Shown here: positions 8,266 to 16,124 of the stretch, one piece after another | Position numbering within the stretch: position 1 is the stretch's first letter | Layout of the letters: every line of letters begins with the position of its first letter | NCBI GenBank assembly: GCA_964504445.1 | Contig: CAZDEO010000016.1 | Coordinates: 1 to 64,000, forward strand | Length of the DNA stretch: 64,000 nt | Source: JACSRF01 sp964504445 | Lineage (GTDB): Bacteria; Chloroflexota; Anaerolineae; Promineifilales; Promineifilaceae | Reading direction: 5' to 3' | The notes under the pieces: model-generated | Databases searched by the model: none | What the model was told of the DNA's origin: nothing | The model's input: the letters and a program-made list of their open reading frames with translations, nothing else | Position numbers and translations under genes: made by a program

Positions 8266-10530
8266 CTAAGAGTGCGGCGTCGCCGTGGGGAAAACTGGCG
8301 GCGCGGGCAACGTGGGGGGCGGTGTCGCCGTCGGCCAAATGGGTTCTGGCGTGGGCGTGGGCGTAACCGTTCCCGCAGGGGTAGCCGTGGGCGTGGGGGT
8401 AAAATCAGGCGTGGGCGTGGGCACCAGGGGATCCCACGAGAACAGAATGGGCTGCGCCTCACTTTCCGCCAGGGTAGCCTCACCTTGCTGCAGCTTCACC
8501 TGCCACTGATAGTCACCCGGTTCTTGCAGCAGTAGGGTCTCGTAAGCTGCTGCGGGCAGCTCGTACAACGTGCCTAAAATGGGCTGGCTGACAGTTCCCA
8601 ACAGCATAGCTTGCCGCTGGTTATTATATAGGTATACGGCAAAAGCCTCTCCTTCAGCCAACGGCCGTGGCCAGTTCCAACGATAGCGCACCTCAGAGGT
8701 AAAAAAGGTTTCGTGGGCTGCTGAGGGCTGGTTCAGACGCAGTAGCGCTGGCGTGGTAGGGCCGTAAGCATTGCCAAATTCGGCCGTCCAATACCAGACA
8801 TTGGGCGCACTAAAATTAACCGTAAACCCCACCCCCACCTCGGTCGCAAAGCGGTTCAAAATAATGCGGCGATGAGCGGGGCTGTTCACCCAAAATTCCA
8901 CAGCTTCATAAGGATGCTCGTAGCCCCAAGCCGTTGCCTCTCCCGCATAGCCCCCATGATACCCATAGGTCAGCAGCCGTTCTGCCGGATAGGAGCCATC
9001 GGAACCGGTATGGCCCGTATACCCAAATTGGGCCATGTCGTTGGTGTGCTGTTGGGCGGCAACGCTTAATTCATACATTTGGGTCAGAGGTGGCAAGTCG
9101 AAGCGGGCGCGTGCTTCATTAATGTAAAAGAATAATTGTTCTGCCGGCGTAAGATTTGCGGGTAAGGCCATCGCTTCTAACCGAAATTCCTCCGCCAGCT
9201 CCACCGGCTCCAAGTCCAAGGCGTACAAATCATCATCTACCAACACCCCCATCCCATCGTTTGTGTGCACAATCAGGGGCAGGTAGAGGGACAACGCGCC
9301 AGAGTCCACGTGGATCCAACGGCCAACCTGGGTATCGCCAAATTCGTTACTGGCTGTAAGCAAAACGTAGAAATCGCCCGTTCGCCGGTACGCATGGTTG
9401 ACGGTGGCGCCTTGATAAAAACGGCCGTCACCCATATCCCACACAAACTCCTGCACCGACTCATCCCCAAAAGCCTGCCCCATGAGGGGCTGCCCAACGG
9501 GAACACTCTCCGCAACCACCATATCAGCCACCGGTGGCGCGCCAACCGTCACAACCCCATATGCCACCGATTCACCAAAGCTGTTGGCGACGGTTAACTG
9601 CACCAGGTAATTACCAGGGGCCGCATAAGTATGAGTTGGGCGTGCCTCATCTGAAGCCAGGCCATCGCCAAAATTCCAGCGATAGGTCAAGGGCGGTTGT
9701 CCGCCACTCTCATTTACAAAAGTCACCGGCTGGCCCACGCCCACCGCCCAATCAGTGGCGGTGAACTGGGCGGCTGGATGGGGCACAACTGTAATGAGAT
9801 GGGTGCGCGTCTCTTTTCGTAGCGGATTTGCCACTTCCAGGGTTATCTGGTACACGCCCGTTGCCGGGTACACCACAATGGGGTCATTCACGTCTACCTG
9901 TCGTCCATCACCCAAGGCCCATTTTTGGTCAAAGGGGCCAGACCCGCTGAGGGCCGGGCGCAAATGCACTGGCTGGCCCACTGGAACCTGGTGAATATTG
10001 CTCACCCGATCAATTTGCGGGGGTAGTCCAACCCAGGTGCTTACAGTCAGCTGCTGACCTTCACGCTGCCCGGCTTCATCAGCAGCCGCATTCGGCCACA
10101 AGTGGACAATGATTGGCTGCTCTGCTTTGGTTAGGTCGGCTGTTTCTGCGCGCAAGGTAAAAACCAGCTCTTGGGCGGTGCTGCCTATGGGAACAACCGG
10201 TAGCCAGCTAAAGGTGCCTGTTTGCACATTTTGAGTCAATCCGGCCGGTAGGCGGGTCAGTTGGGGGCGCAAGGACGGGGGTAGCAGCACGTTGACCAGG
10301 GGCATACCACTGGCATCTTGCTGGTTGGCGATGCGTAGAGAAAGCGTGGTGGTATCACCGGGAGCCAGGGCAGGACGGTCTAGGGTTATTTCCAGCAAAT
10401 AGGAGCCATCAAGGCGCGCGTAGCCGCTGTAAACAGGCAGAGTGGTGGCAGCCGTCTCCCAACGCCATAGTGCAAACGCGCTAAAAGCCAGAATCACTCC
10501 TGTTAATAATAGCTGCCTACTTTTCCTCAC
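8266..10530 (-). CDS. Secreted PKD-repeat and CAP-domain surface protein
   Basis: A 754-residue exported protein. Residues 7-25 form a signal or anchor helix. Then come a DUF11-like region, at least three PKD-type domains (signatures WNFGDG, WDMGDG, WALGDG with following HTYA or NHAYRR strands), and a CAP/SCP domain at roughly residues 470-600 (INEARARFDLPPL, HTGSDGSYPAERL, GEATAWG, HRRIILN). A Thr/Pro-rich tail follows. CAP domains in bacteria are extracellular, often with lipid-binding or unknown roles. Start is GTG at 10530, which sits about 6 nt from a plausible -10 box, so the mRNA may be leaderless. Ligand and role are unknown. Confidence 0.82.
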   Translation of the reverse strand: MRKSRQLLLTGVILAFSAFALWRWETAATTLPVYSGYARLDGSYLLEITLDRPALAPGDTTTLSLRIANQQDASGMPLVNVLLPPSLRPQLTRLPAGLTQNVQTGTFSWLPVVPIGSTAQELVFTLRAETADLTKAEQPIIVHLWPNAAADEAGQREGQQLTVSTWVGLPPQIDRVSNIHQVPVGQPVHLRPALSGSGPFDQKWALGDGRQVDVNDPIVVYPATGVYQITLEVANPLRKETRTHLITVVPHPAAQFTATDWAVGVGQPVTFVNESGGQPPLTYRWNFGDGLASDEARPTHTYAAPGNYLVQLTVANSFGESVAYGVVTVGAPPVADMVVAESVPVGQPLMGQAFGDESVQEFVWDMGDGRFYQGATVNHAYRRTGDFYVLLTASNEFGDTQVGRWIHVDSGALSLYLPLIVHTNDGMGVLVDDDLYALDLEPVELAEEFRLEAMALPANLTPAEQLFFYINEARARFDLPPLTQMYELSVAAQQHTNDMAQFGYTGHTGSDGSYPAERLLTYGYHGGYAGEATAWGYEHPYEAVEFWVNSPAHRRIILNRFATEVGVGFTVNFSAPNVWYWTAEFGNAYGPTTPALLRLNQPSAAHETFFTSEVRYRWNWPRPLAEGEAFAVYLYNNQRQAMLLGTVSQPILGTLYELPAAAYETLLLQEPGDYQWQVKLQQGEATLAESEAQPILFSWDPLVPTPTPDFTPTPTATPAGTVTPTPTPEPIWPTATPPPTLPAPPVFPTATPHS

Positions 10531-10536
10531 ACTGGC

Positions 10537-10565
10537 AGTGTATCAAAGTTGGCGTTGCCAAACAA
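10537..10565 (-). promoter_or_regulatory. Promoter for the PKD/CAP gene, possibly leaderless
   Basis: On the minus strand TTGTTT (10565-10560), a 17-bp spacer and TACACT (10542-10537) form a sigma-70-type promoter. The GTG start follows the -10 box by only 6 nt, so transcription would start at or next to the start codon. Confidence 0.45.
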
Positions 10566-10583
10566 GCCATTTTTAGTAGCTGC

Positions 10584-10592
10584 TGCTATAAT
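10584..10592 (+). promoter_or_regulatory. Extended -10 promoter for the bactofilin gene
   Basis: TGCTATAAT is a perfect extended -10 element 34 nt upstream of the ATG at 10626. No good -35 is seen at 16-18 bp. It is back to back with the minus-strand promoter of the PKD/CAP gene. Confidence 0.55.
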
Positions 10593-10625
10593 GTAGCCAA
10601 GTGTGTAAAAGTAGGCAGAGTAGGT

Positions 10626-12437
10626 ATGACAGTAACCCCCGGAAAACAAAACGGCCGTTTCCAGTTCCCCTTCTTCCGCCGTCAGGAGCAGTGGGTAGAA
10701 ATTACAGGGTATCGTGTCGGGAATATCCAACTAGACGAGCCCATCTTCATCCACGAAGATGCCCATGTCATCGGCCATGTCATCGCTCCAAAAATTCAAA
10801 TTGCCGGGCTCGTCCACGGTTCTATAGCAGCCATAGAAACCTTCATCTTGTCCACTGGTCAAATTTGGGGCGATGTCTATACCAGCCAGCTTCATATTGA
10901 GCCAGGGGGTAAGCAAATGGGGTGGTTTTGCGCCCTAGATGAGGAAAGCTACCAACAAATCCGCAGCAGCGGCATCGTTCCCGAAGTAGACCCCGACCCC
11001 AAAACAGCTCATGCATCCCCCGAGGAAAAGGCTGCCCTACGAAGCCCAAACCAAATTAACGTCCTGCGGAAATTGCAAGAGGAGGCAGCTTCGGCTCTGG
11101 CTGCTCGCGCTGAATTAGAACAAAGCTTTGACCAGCGGCTGCGAGAGGTCGCCGGAGAGACAGCCGCCAAGGTTTCGCACCTCAGCGAAGAAGTCCAGCT
11201 TTTACAAAAACAGATTGATAAACAGCATGAAGAGCTGGAAGCCGCTCAGGAAACCTTACACACACGTGAAGTACAGCTTGAACGACAGAGTAACGAACTG
11301 GCTATTGCTCGCGAGCTATTAGGGGAACGCAACGCTGCTTTAGACCAACTACGCGATGAAAATGCGGAGCAGGTTGAAACGATTGCTGAGCTGCAAGTAA
11401 AAAAATCGGCCATTGAAGAGCGCCTGCACAATACCCAACGCAAGGTAGATGAACTGGCGAACCGCGCCGAAAGCCTGGAAACCGCCTTGCAAAACAGCGT
11501 AACCCACGCCGCTGAACAAGAAGATGCCCTGGTGCGTTGGCAAGAGTTGGCAGAAGCAACTGAAAAACGGGCCAATGATCTGGAAACGGAGCTGAAAACA
11601 GTGCGTTTGCAGGCTGAAGAAAACGGCCGTTTAGTTGAAATGCTGCAAGAACAGCGGCGTCAAATTGAAAAAGAGTGGGAAACAACACTGGACGAACTGG
11701 AAAGCCTGCGGCAAAAAGACGCGAATCTTTTGCCCGAACCCGCCGATATTCTGCTGGCGCGCCTGGCCCAGCTAGAAGCAGAGACCCAACGCATCCCCGA
11801 GCTTGAAGCACAACTGGCAGAACTAGACACCCTCAAAGAACAAACAAAGGAATTGCACAACCTGCACGCCAGGCTAACCCAACTCAATCAGACGGTGCAA
11901 GAGCAAGAAGATCAACTTTTGTGGTACAGTGCCAACCTGCAAACAAATCGCCAAGAGTTAGACAAACTGCGCCAGGCAGGCCAGGAACAAACCGCTAGAC
12001 TGACAGATATGCAAGCCGAACTTCTTGCACAACAAAAAGCCGCCGAAAAATGGCAATATCGCGCCGAACGAGTGCGCGCCACCTTAGAAAAACGGGACCA
12101 AAGTACACAAAAATTGCAACTTGAACGCCAGGAAATGCACGAATTAGTACGCCGCAGCCGGTTGCAGATGGAAGCCTACGAAAACGAACTGGAAAGATAC
12201 CTGCAAGAAATTGAGCGCCAGGGACAACAACTGGCTGAAGCGCGTAATTTCCTTATTCAACGCGATCTGGCACTACAAACTGCTCAGGCAAAAATAAATA
12301 AGCAAACACAAACCATTGCGGAGTTCAAACAATTGGCCGGAGAGCGTATTAAGGGATTGCAAATTGAGCTAAGTCGCACGAAAAAACAGCTTCAAGACGC
12401 AACGGCCGTACTCGCCAAACGCCAGAAAAATCAATAA
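10626..12437 (+). CDS. Bactofilin-domain protein with long coiled coil
   Basis: A 603-residue protein in two parts. Residues about 20-105 show the repeated short-strand pattern of the bactofilin (polymer-forming cytoskeletal) beta-helix, with IHEDAHVIGHVIAPKIQIAG, then GSIAAIETFILSTG and GDVYTSQLHIEPGG. From about 150 to the end the sequence is almost unbroken heptad coiled coil rich in Glu, Gln, Leu and Arg. Bactofilins polymerise under the membrane and scaffold envelope enzymes; the long coiled coil is not part of ordinary bactofilins (about 100-180 residues). No signal peptide is seen, so it is probably cytoplasmic. It lies upstream of MTA phosphorylase and the SEDS gene. Confidence 0.72.
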   Translation: MTVTPGKQNGRFQFPFFRRQEQWVEITGYRVGNIQLDEPIFIHEDAHVIGHVIAPKIQIAGLVHGSIAAIETFILSTGQIWGDVYTSQLHIEPGGKQMGWFCALDEESYQQIRSSGIVPEVDPDPKTAHASPEEKAALRSPNQINVLRKLQEEAASALAARAELEQSFDQRLREVAGETAAKVSHLSEEVQLLQKQIDKQHEELEAAQETLHTREVQLERQSNELAIARELLGERNAALDQLRDENAEQVETIAELQVKKSAIEERLHNTQRKVDELANRAESLETALQNSVTHAAEQEDALVRWQELAEATEKRANDLETELKTVRLQAEENGRLVEMLQEQRRQIEKEWETTLDELESLRQKDANLLPEPADILLARLAQLEAETQRIPELEAQLAELDTLKEQTKELHNLHARLTQLNQTVQEQEDQLLWYSANLQTNRQELDKLRQAGQEQTARLTDMQAELLAQQKAAEKWQYRAERVRATLEKRDQSTQKLQLERQEMHELVRRSRLQMEAYENELERYLQEIERQGQQLAEARNFLIQRDLALQTAQAKINKQTQTIAEFKQLAGERIKGLQIELSRTKKQLQDATAVLAKRQKNQ

Positions 12438-12456
12438 CTACAACAGGAGCAGCCTG

Positions 12457-13332
12457 ATGACCAAAACCGAACTCGCCGTCATTGGCGGCAGCGGCCTCTA
12501 CAACATGCCAAACCTGACCAACGTCACCGAAGTTCATGTAGACACCCCTTTTGGCCCCCCATCCGACGCCATAACCATAGGCAACTTGCACGGGCGACAA
12601 GTTGCTTTTCTGCCCCGGCACGGGCGCGGTCACGTTCTCAACCCCAGCGAAGTGCCCTACCGCGCCAACATCTTTGCCCTTAAAACGCTGGGGGTACGTT
12701 ACATCATCAGCGTCAGCGCCTGCGGCTCTTTGCGTGAAGATTACGCCCCTGGCCACATTGTGGTACCCGATCAGCTTTTTGACTTCACCAAGAAGCGGGC
12801 AAGTAGTTTTTTTGGGGATGGCCTGGTCGCTCACATCAGCCCCGCCAACCCCTTTTCTGTAGAAATGAACCGGGTCATCATCGAAGCCACCCGCAAGGTA
12901 GGCGGCACCGTCCACGAAGGCGGCACGTTTATAACCATTGAAGGGCCACGCTTTAGCACCAAAGGGGAATCGCACACCTACCGGCAGTGGGGAATGAGCC
13001 TCATTGGCATGACCACTAGCCCAGAAGCGTATCTGGCTCTGGAAGCCGAAATCGCTTACGGCATTATGGCCCACGTTACCGATTATGACGTATGGCACGA
13101 AAGCGAAGAGGCAGTTACCGTAGAAGCAGTGATTCGTGTTTTGCAACAAAACACAGCTCTGGCGCAAAATGTCATTAGCCACATAGCAGCTACCATGCAA
13201 AATTGGACCGGTGAATTTTCCGCCCATTCTGCCCTGAAAAACGCCATCATCACCGATCGGAACAAAATTCCCGCCGAAACGTTGGCAAAGCTGGCACCTC
13301 TGGTCAATGACCGGTTGGCGATTAGCCCTTAA
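12457..13332 (+). CDS. mtnP: S-methyl-5'-thioadenosine phosphorylase
   Basis: Cleaves methylthioadenosine with phosphate to adenine and methylthioribose-1-phosphate in methionine and polyamine salvage. The 291-residue sequence has the MTAP-type signatures in order: GGSGLYNMP, PRHGRGH for phosphate binding, SACGSL, TIEGPRFST and IGMTTSPEA, where the Thr-Ser-Pro-Glu-Ala stretch is characteristic of MTAP rather than PNP. AGGAG lies 8 nt before the ATG. It follows the bactofilin gene by 19 nt and is probably co-transcribed with it. A separate PNP is encoded at 22292, which supports the distinct assignment. Confidence 0.92.
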   Translation: MTKTELAVIGGSGLYNMPNLTNVTEVHVDTPFGPPSDAITIGNLHGRQVAFLPRHGRGHVLNPSEVPYRANIFALKTLGVRYIISVSACGSLREDYAPGHIVVPDQLFDFTKKRASSFFGDGLVAHISPANPFSVEMNRVIIEATRKVGGTVHEGGTFITIEGPRFSTKGESHTYRQWGMSLIGMTTSPEAYLALEAEIAYGIMAHVTDYDVWHESEEAVTVEAVIRVLQQNTALAQNVISHIAATMQNWTGEFSAHSALKNAIITDRNKIPAETLAKLAPLVNDRLAISP

Positions 13333-13358
13333 TTCTCCGGTTACCGAATACTGACCCC

Positions 13359-14651
13359 ATGCTTTTCTCTCCCCTCTTACCTGAAGAGCTGTTTGAGGAA
13401 AACGGCCGTCGCGAACGTCTTTTACTGGAGATTGCCGCCATCTTTGTGTGGGTCAACGCCGTTGCCCTCAGCCTGGTGCGCGAAGGGCGGGTAACGTGGA
13501 ACCACTTGTGGGGGCCAGGGGTATGGCTGCTGGTTATGGTCAGCGCGCACGTGGTGTTACAGCAGCGCCGCCCACAGCGCGATCCCATATTGCTGCCCTT
13601 ACTGGCCTTGCTCATGGGTTGGGGAATTGTGCTTATTGATCGGCTGGCGCCCAATTTTTTGGCCCGGCAGGTAGTATGGGTGGTTTTGGGCACGGCCGTC
13701 CTGCTTCTCACCACCATCCTCCCCAATAACCTGCGCTGGCTGCGCCGCTACCGCTACACTTGGCTCATTGGCGGGTTGGCCCTGTTGGCGACCACCCTGC
13801 TTTTTGGCGTAAACCCCACAGGTTTTGGGGCAGCCCTATGGCTCCCACTGCCTGGCCCCATTTACTTCCAACCCTCGGAGCTACTCAAGCTGCTGCTGCT
13901 AGTTTTTCTGGCCAGCTACTTCGACGAACGCGAAGCCTTGCTGCGCCTCAGCCACCGCCAGGGCGTGTTGGCCGCTTTACCCTATTTGGCTCCTTTGTTG
14001 CTCATGTGGGGCTTTTGCATGGTTTTGCTGGTGTGGCAGCAAGACCTGGGCGCGGCCACCCTTTATTTCATTCTTTTTTTGGCCCTTCTGTACCTGGCCA
14101 CCGGCAGTAAACGATATGTCTTGGGCGGGCTGCTATTGCTGCTGCTGGCAGGCTTCATCGCTTACCGGCTATTTCCTGTGGTCGCGCTGCGCGTGGATGC
14201 CTGGTGGAATCCCTGGCCAGAGGCCAATGACCGCGCTTTTCAGATTGTGCAATCCTTGTACGCCCTGGCTTCGGGTGGCGTGCTGGGTCAGGGCATTGGA
14301 CAGGGCTTCCCCACCTACATTCCCGTGGTGCATTCTGATTTTGCGTTTGCAGCCATTGCTGAGGAATGGGGACTGGTGGGTAGTCTGGGTGTGGTGGCGC
14401 TGTTTGTGCTGCTGGCCCATCGGGGAATGCGCATTGCGTTGCTGCGGAAACGGCCGTTTCAAACCTACCTTGCCGCCGGCATCACCATTCTTTTCAGCGC
14501 CCAGGCCCTGCTCATTATGGGCGGCGTCACCAAGCTGCTGCCCCTCACTGGCGTCACCCTACCCTTCATCAGCTACGGCGGCAGTTCGCTCATGGTCAGT
14601 TGTGTCATGGCTGGTTTGCTGCTCTTTCTCTCCGGCATGCATGAGAGATGA
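13359..14651 (+). CDS. SEDS-family peptidoglycan glycosyltransferase (FtsW/RodA-like)
   Basis: A 430-residue polytopic membrane protein of the shape, elongation, division and sporulation family, which polymerises lipid II. The C-terminal signature TLPFISYGGSSLM is intact, as is the extracellular loop GQGIGQGFPTYIPVVHSDFAFA with the conserved catalytic Asp (D327 here) followed by EEWGLVG. It is followed 21 nt later by a PBP-like protein, the usual SEDS-bPBP pairing, but that partner lacks catalytic residues. Whether it serves division or elongation cannot be told from sequence. Confidence 0.88.
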   Translation: MLFSPLLPEELFEENGRRERLLLEIAAIFVWVNAVALSLVREGRVTWNHLWGPGVWLLVMVSAHVVLQQRRPQRDPILLPLLALLMGWGIVLIDRLAPNFLARQVVWVVLGTAVLLLTTILPNNLRWLRRYRYTWLIGGLALLATTLLFGVNPTGFGAALWLPLPGPIYFQPSELLKLLLLVFLASYFDEREALLRLSHRQGVLAALPYLAPLLLMWGFCMVLLVWQQDLGAATLYFILFLALLYLATGSKRYVLGGLLLLLLAGFIAYRLFPVVALRVDAWWNPWPEANDRAFQIVQSLYALASGGVLGQGIGQGFPTYIPVVHSDFAFAAIAEEWGLVGSLGVVALFVLLAHRGMRIALLRKRPFQTYLAAGITILFSAQALLIMGGVTKLLPLTGVTLPFISYGGSSLMVSCVMAGLLLFLSGMHER

Positions 14652-14672
14652 AAGGAGAAGGACAAAAGGTAT

Positions 14673-16058
14673 ATGAGCAATCCTCCCTTGCCCCAGACAG
14701 ACGGTGACGGGCAGCCAGTCGACCATTTGCGGCAGCTCACCTTCCTGTTGCTCGCCAGCTTTGCCCTCATAGCTATCGCCCTCCTTTATTGGGGTACCCT
14801 GCGCGCTGACGCTATCCTGGCCCGCAACGATAATCCTCGCCTGGTAGAAGCCGAACTGCGTATCCGGCGAGGCGCTATCGTTGACCGCCACGGCGTTACC
14901 CTGGCCGAAAATGGGGGCACGGCTGCCCATCAGCAGCGCCAATACTCCCTTACCAGCGTTGGCCCGGCAGTGGGCTACTACAGCTTTCGGCACGGCACGG
15001 CTGGGGTCGAAGAAAGCTACGACGCCATTTTGCGCGGGGAGGGAACTGCCTTTTGGGTGAATGCCTGGCGGCGGCTGCTCCACGAACCACAGGCGGGGCG
15101 GGCCATTGAGCTAACGCTAGACGCCGCCTGGCAGCAACAGGCCGACAATTTGCTGACTGACCATGCCGGGGCGCTATTGCTGCTGGAACTGGACCGCGCC
15201 CAAAATCTGGCCCAAATTCGCGCCCTGGTAAGTCACCCCACCTTCAACCCCAATCTGTTGGATGAGCAGTTTGAAACATTGCTAGCCGATGAAACTGCGC
15301 CGCTGGTTAATCGCGTCACGCAGGGTTTATATCAGCCAGGGTTGGTGCTGCAGCCTTTTTTGCTGGGGCAGACGCTGGCAGAAGAGCAAATACAGCTGCG
15401 GGCAACGGTAGAGAATGCCAATCGCCCGGTGGCGCTAAACGGCACGGTGCGCCGCTGCGCCACGCCGCCGCCGAACCCGGCTACCTGGGCCGACGTGCTG
15501 GCTGCCCGCTGCCCTGGCCCGCTGCAAGACCTGGGTAACACGTTGGGTACAGCGGAATTGACGCAAATTTTCACCAATTGGGGATTTACCTCCCAACCGG
15601 AATTGCCCCTCAACACGGAAACGCCCCCGCCAGAGCCGCTGGCGCAGCCGGCGCTGGCGGCCATGGGCCAGGACAATCTGACAGTGACGCCGCTGCAAGT
15701 GGGGCTGGCGCTAGCAGCTTTGGGGCAAGACGGCCGTTTCCCCACCCTGCAGTTGGTAACGGCCGTGCAAGACGAAGCGGGCCATTGGCTTCCTGTAACC
15801 CCTCCCACCAATGAAACTCTCGCCACAACATCACCAGCAGCCCAGGCGATTCTGCGCGCTCTACCTACCCATAATCGAGTCGCCGAACACGCTGTACTGG
15901 TTCTCTCCGGCCCGGATGGCAGCAGTAACGGCTGGTATCTGGCGCTGGCTCCCGCTGTTTCGCCGCGTTACGTGCTGGTAGTGGTTGTGGAAGCCACCGA
16001 AAGCGCCGAAACGGCCGTGGAAATTGGCCGCGCACTATTAGAACAGACCGGAGATTAA
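14673..16058 (+). CDS. Penicillin-binding-protein-like partner of SEDS, catalytic residues missing
   Basis: A 461-residue bitopic protein with one N-terminal transmembrane helix (about 22-41), a pedestal starting RIRRGAIVDRHGV, and a transpeptidase-like fold at about 145-455. The class B PBP frame is recognisable: TLDAAWQQQA, RVTQGLYQPG, VTPLQVGLALAALGQDG and a final strand YVLVVVVE. But where the SxxK motif should follow 'QPG' the sequence reads LVLQ (Leu224 in place of Ser, Gln227 in place of Lys), and the KTG motif is replaced by LSGPDGSS. It is therefore likely an inactive transpeptidase acting as an activator or scaffold for the SEDS protein encoded just upstream. Confidence 0.78.
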   Translation: MSNPPLPQTDGDGQPVDHLRQLTFLLLASFALIAIALLYWGTLRADAILARNDNPRLVEAELRIRRGAIVDRHGVTLAENGGTAAHQQRQYSLTSVGPAVGYYSFRHGTAGVEESYDAILRGEGTAFWVNAWRRLLHEPQAGRAIELTLDAAWQQQADNLLTDHAGALLLLELDRAQNLAQIRALVSHPTFNPNLLDEQFETLLADETAPLVNRVTQGLYQPGLVLQPFLLGQTLAEEQIQLRATVENANRPVALNGTVRRCATPPPNPATWADVLAARCPGPLQDLGNTLGTAELTQIFTNWGFTSQPELPLNTETPPPEPLAQPALAAMGQDNLTVTPLQVGLALAALGQDGRFPTLQLVTAVQDEAGHWLPVTPPTNETLATTSPAAQAILRALPTHNRVAEHAVLVLSGPDGSSNGWYLALAPAVSPRYVLVVVVEATESAETAVEIGRALLEQTGD

Positions 16059-16088
16059 AGGTTAGAAACGGGAGTTCACCCCTCACGT

Positions 16089-16116
16089 ATCTCCAATCCT
16101 TAATCTCCAATCCCCG
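16089..16116. repeat. Heptanucleotide repeat run (four units)
   Basis: Four consecutive heptads with consensus ATCYYYR (ATCTCCA occurs twice, alternating with variants) lie between the convergent PBP-like and htpG genes. Confidence 0.8.
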
Positions 16117-16124
16117 GCTGCCCC

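Noticed and set aside
12349..13227. Minus-strand open frame of 292 codons over mtnP
   Set aside because: Complement of a clear MTA phosphorylase; no recognisable protein features.
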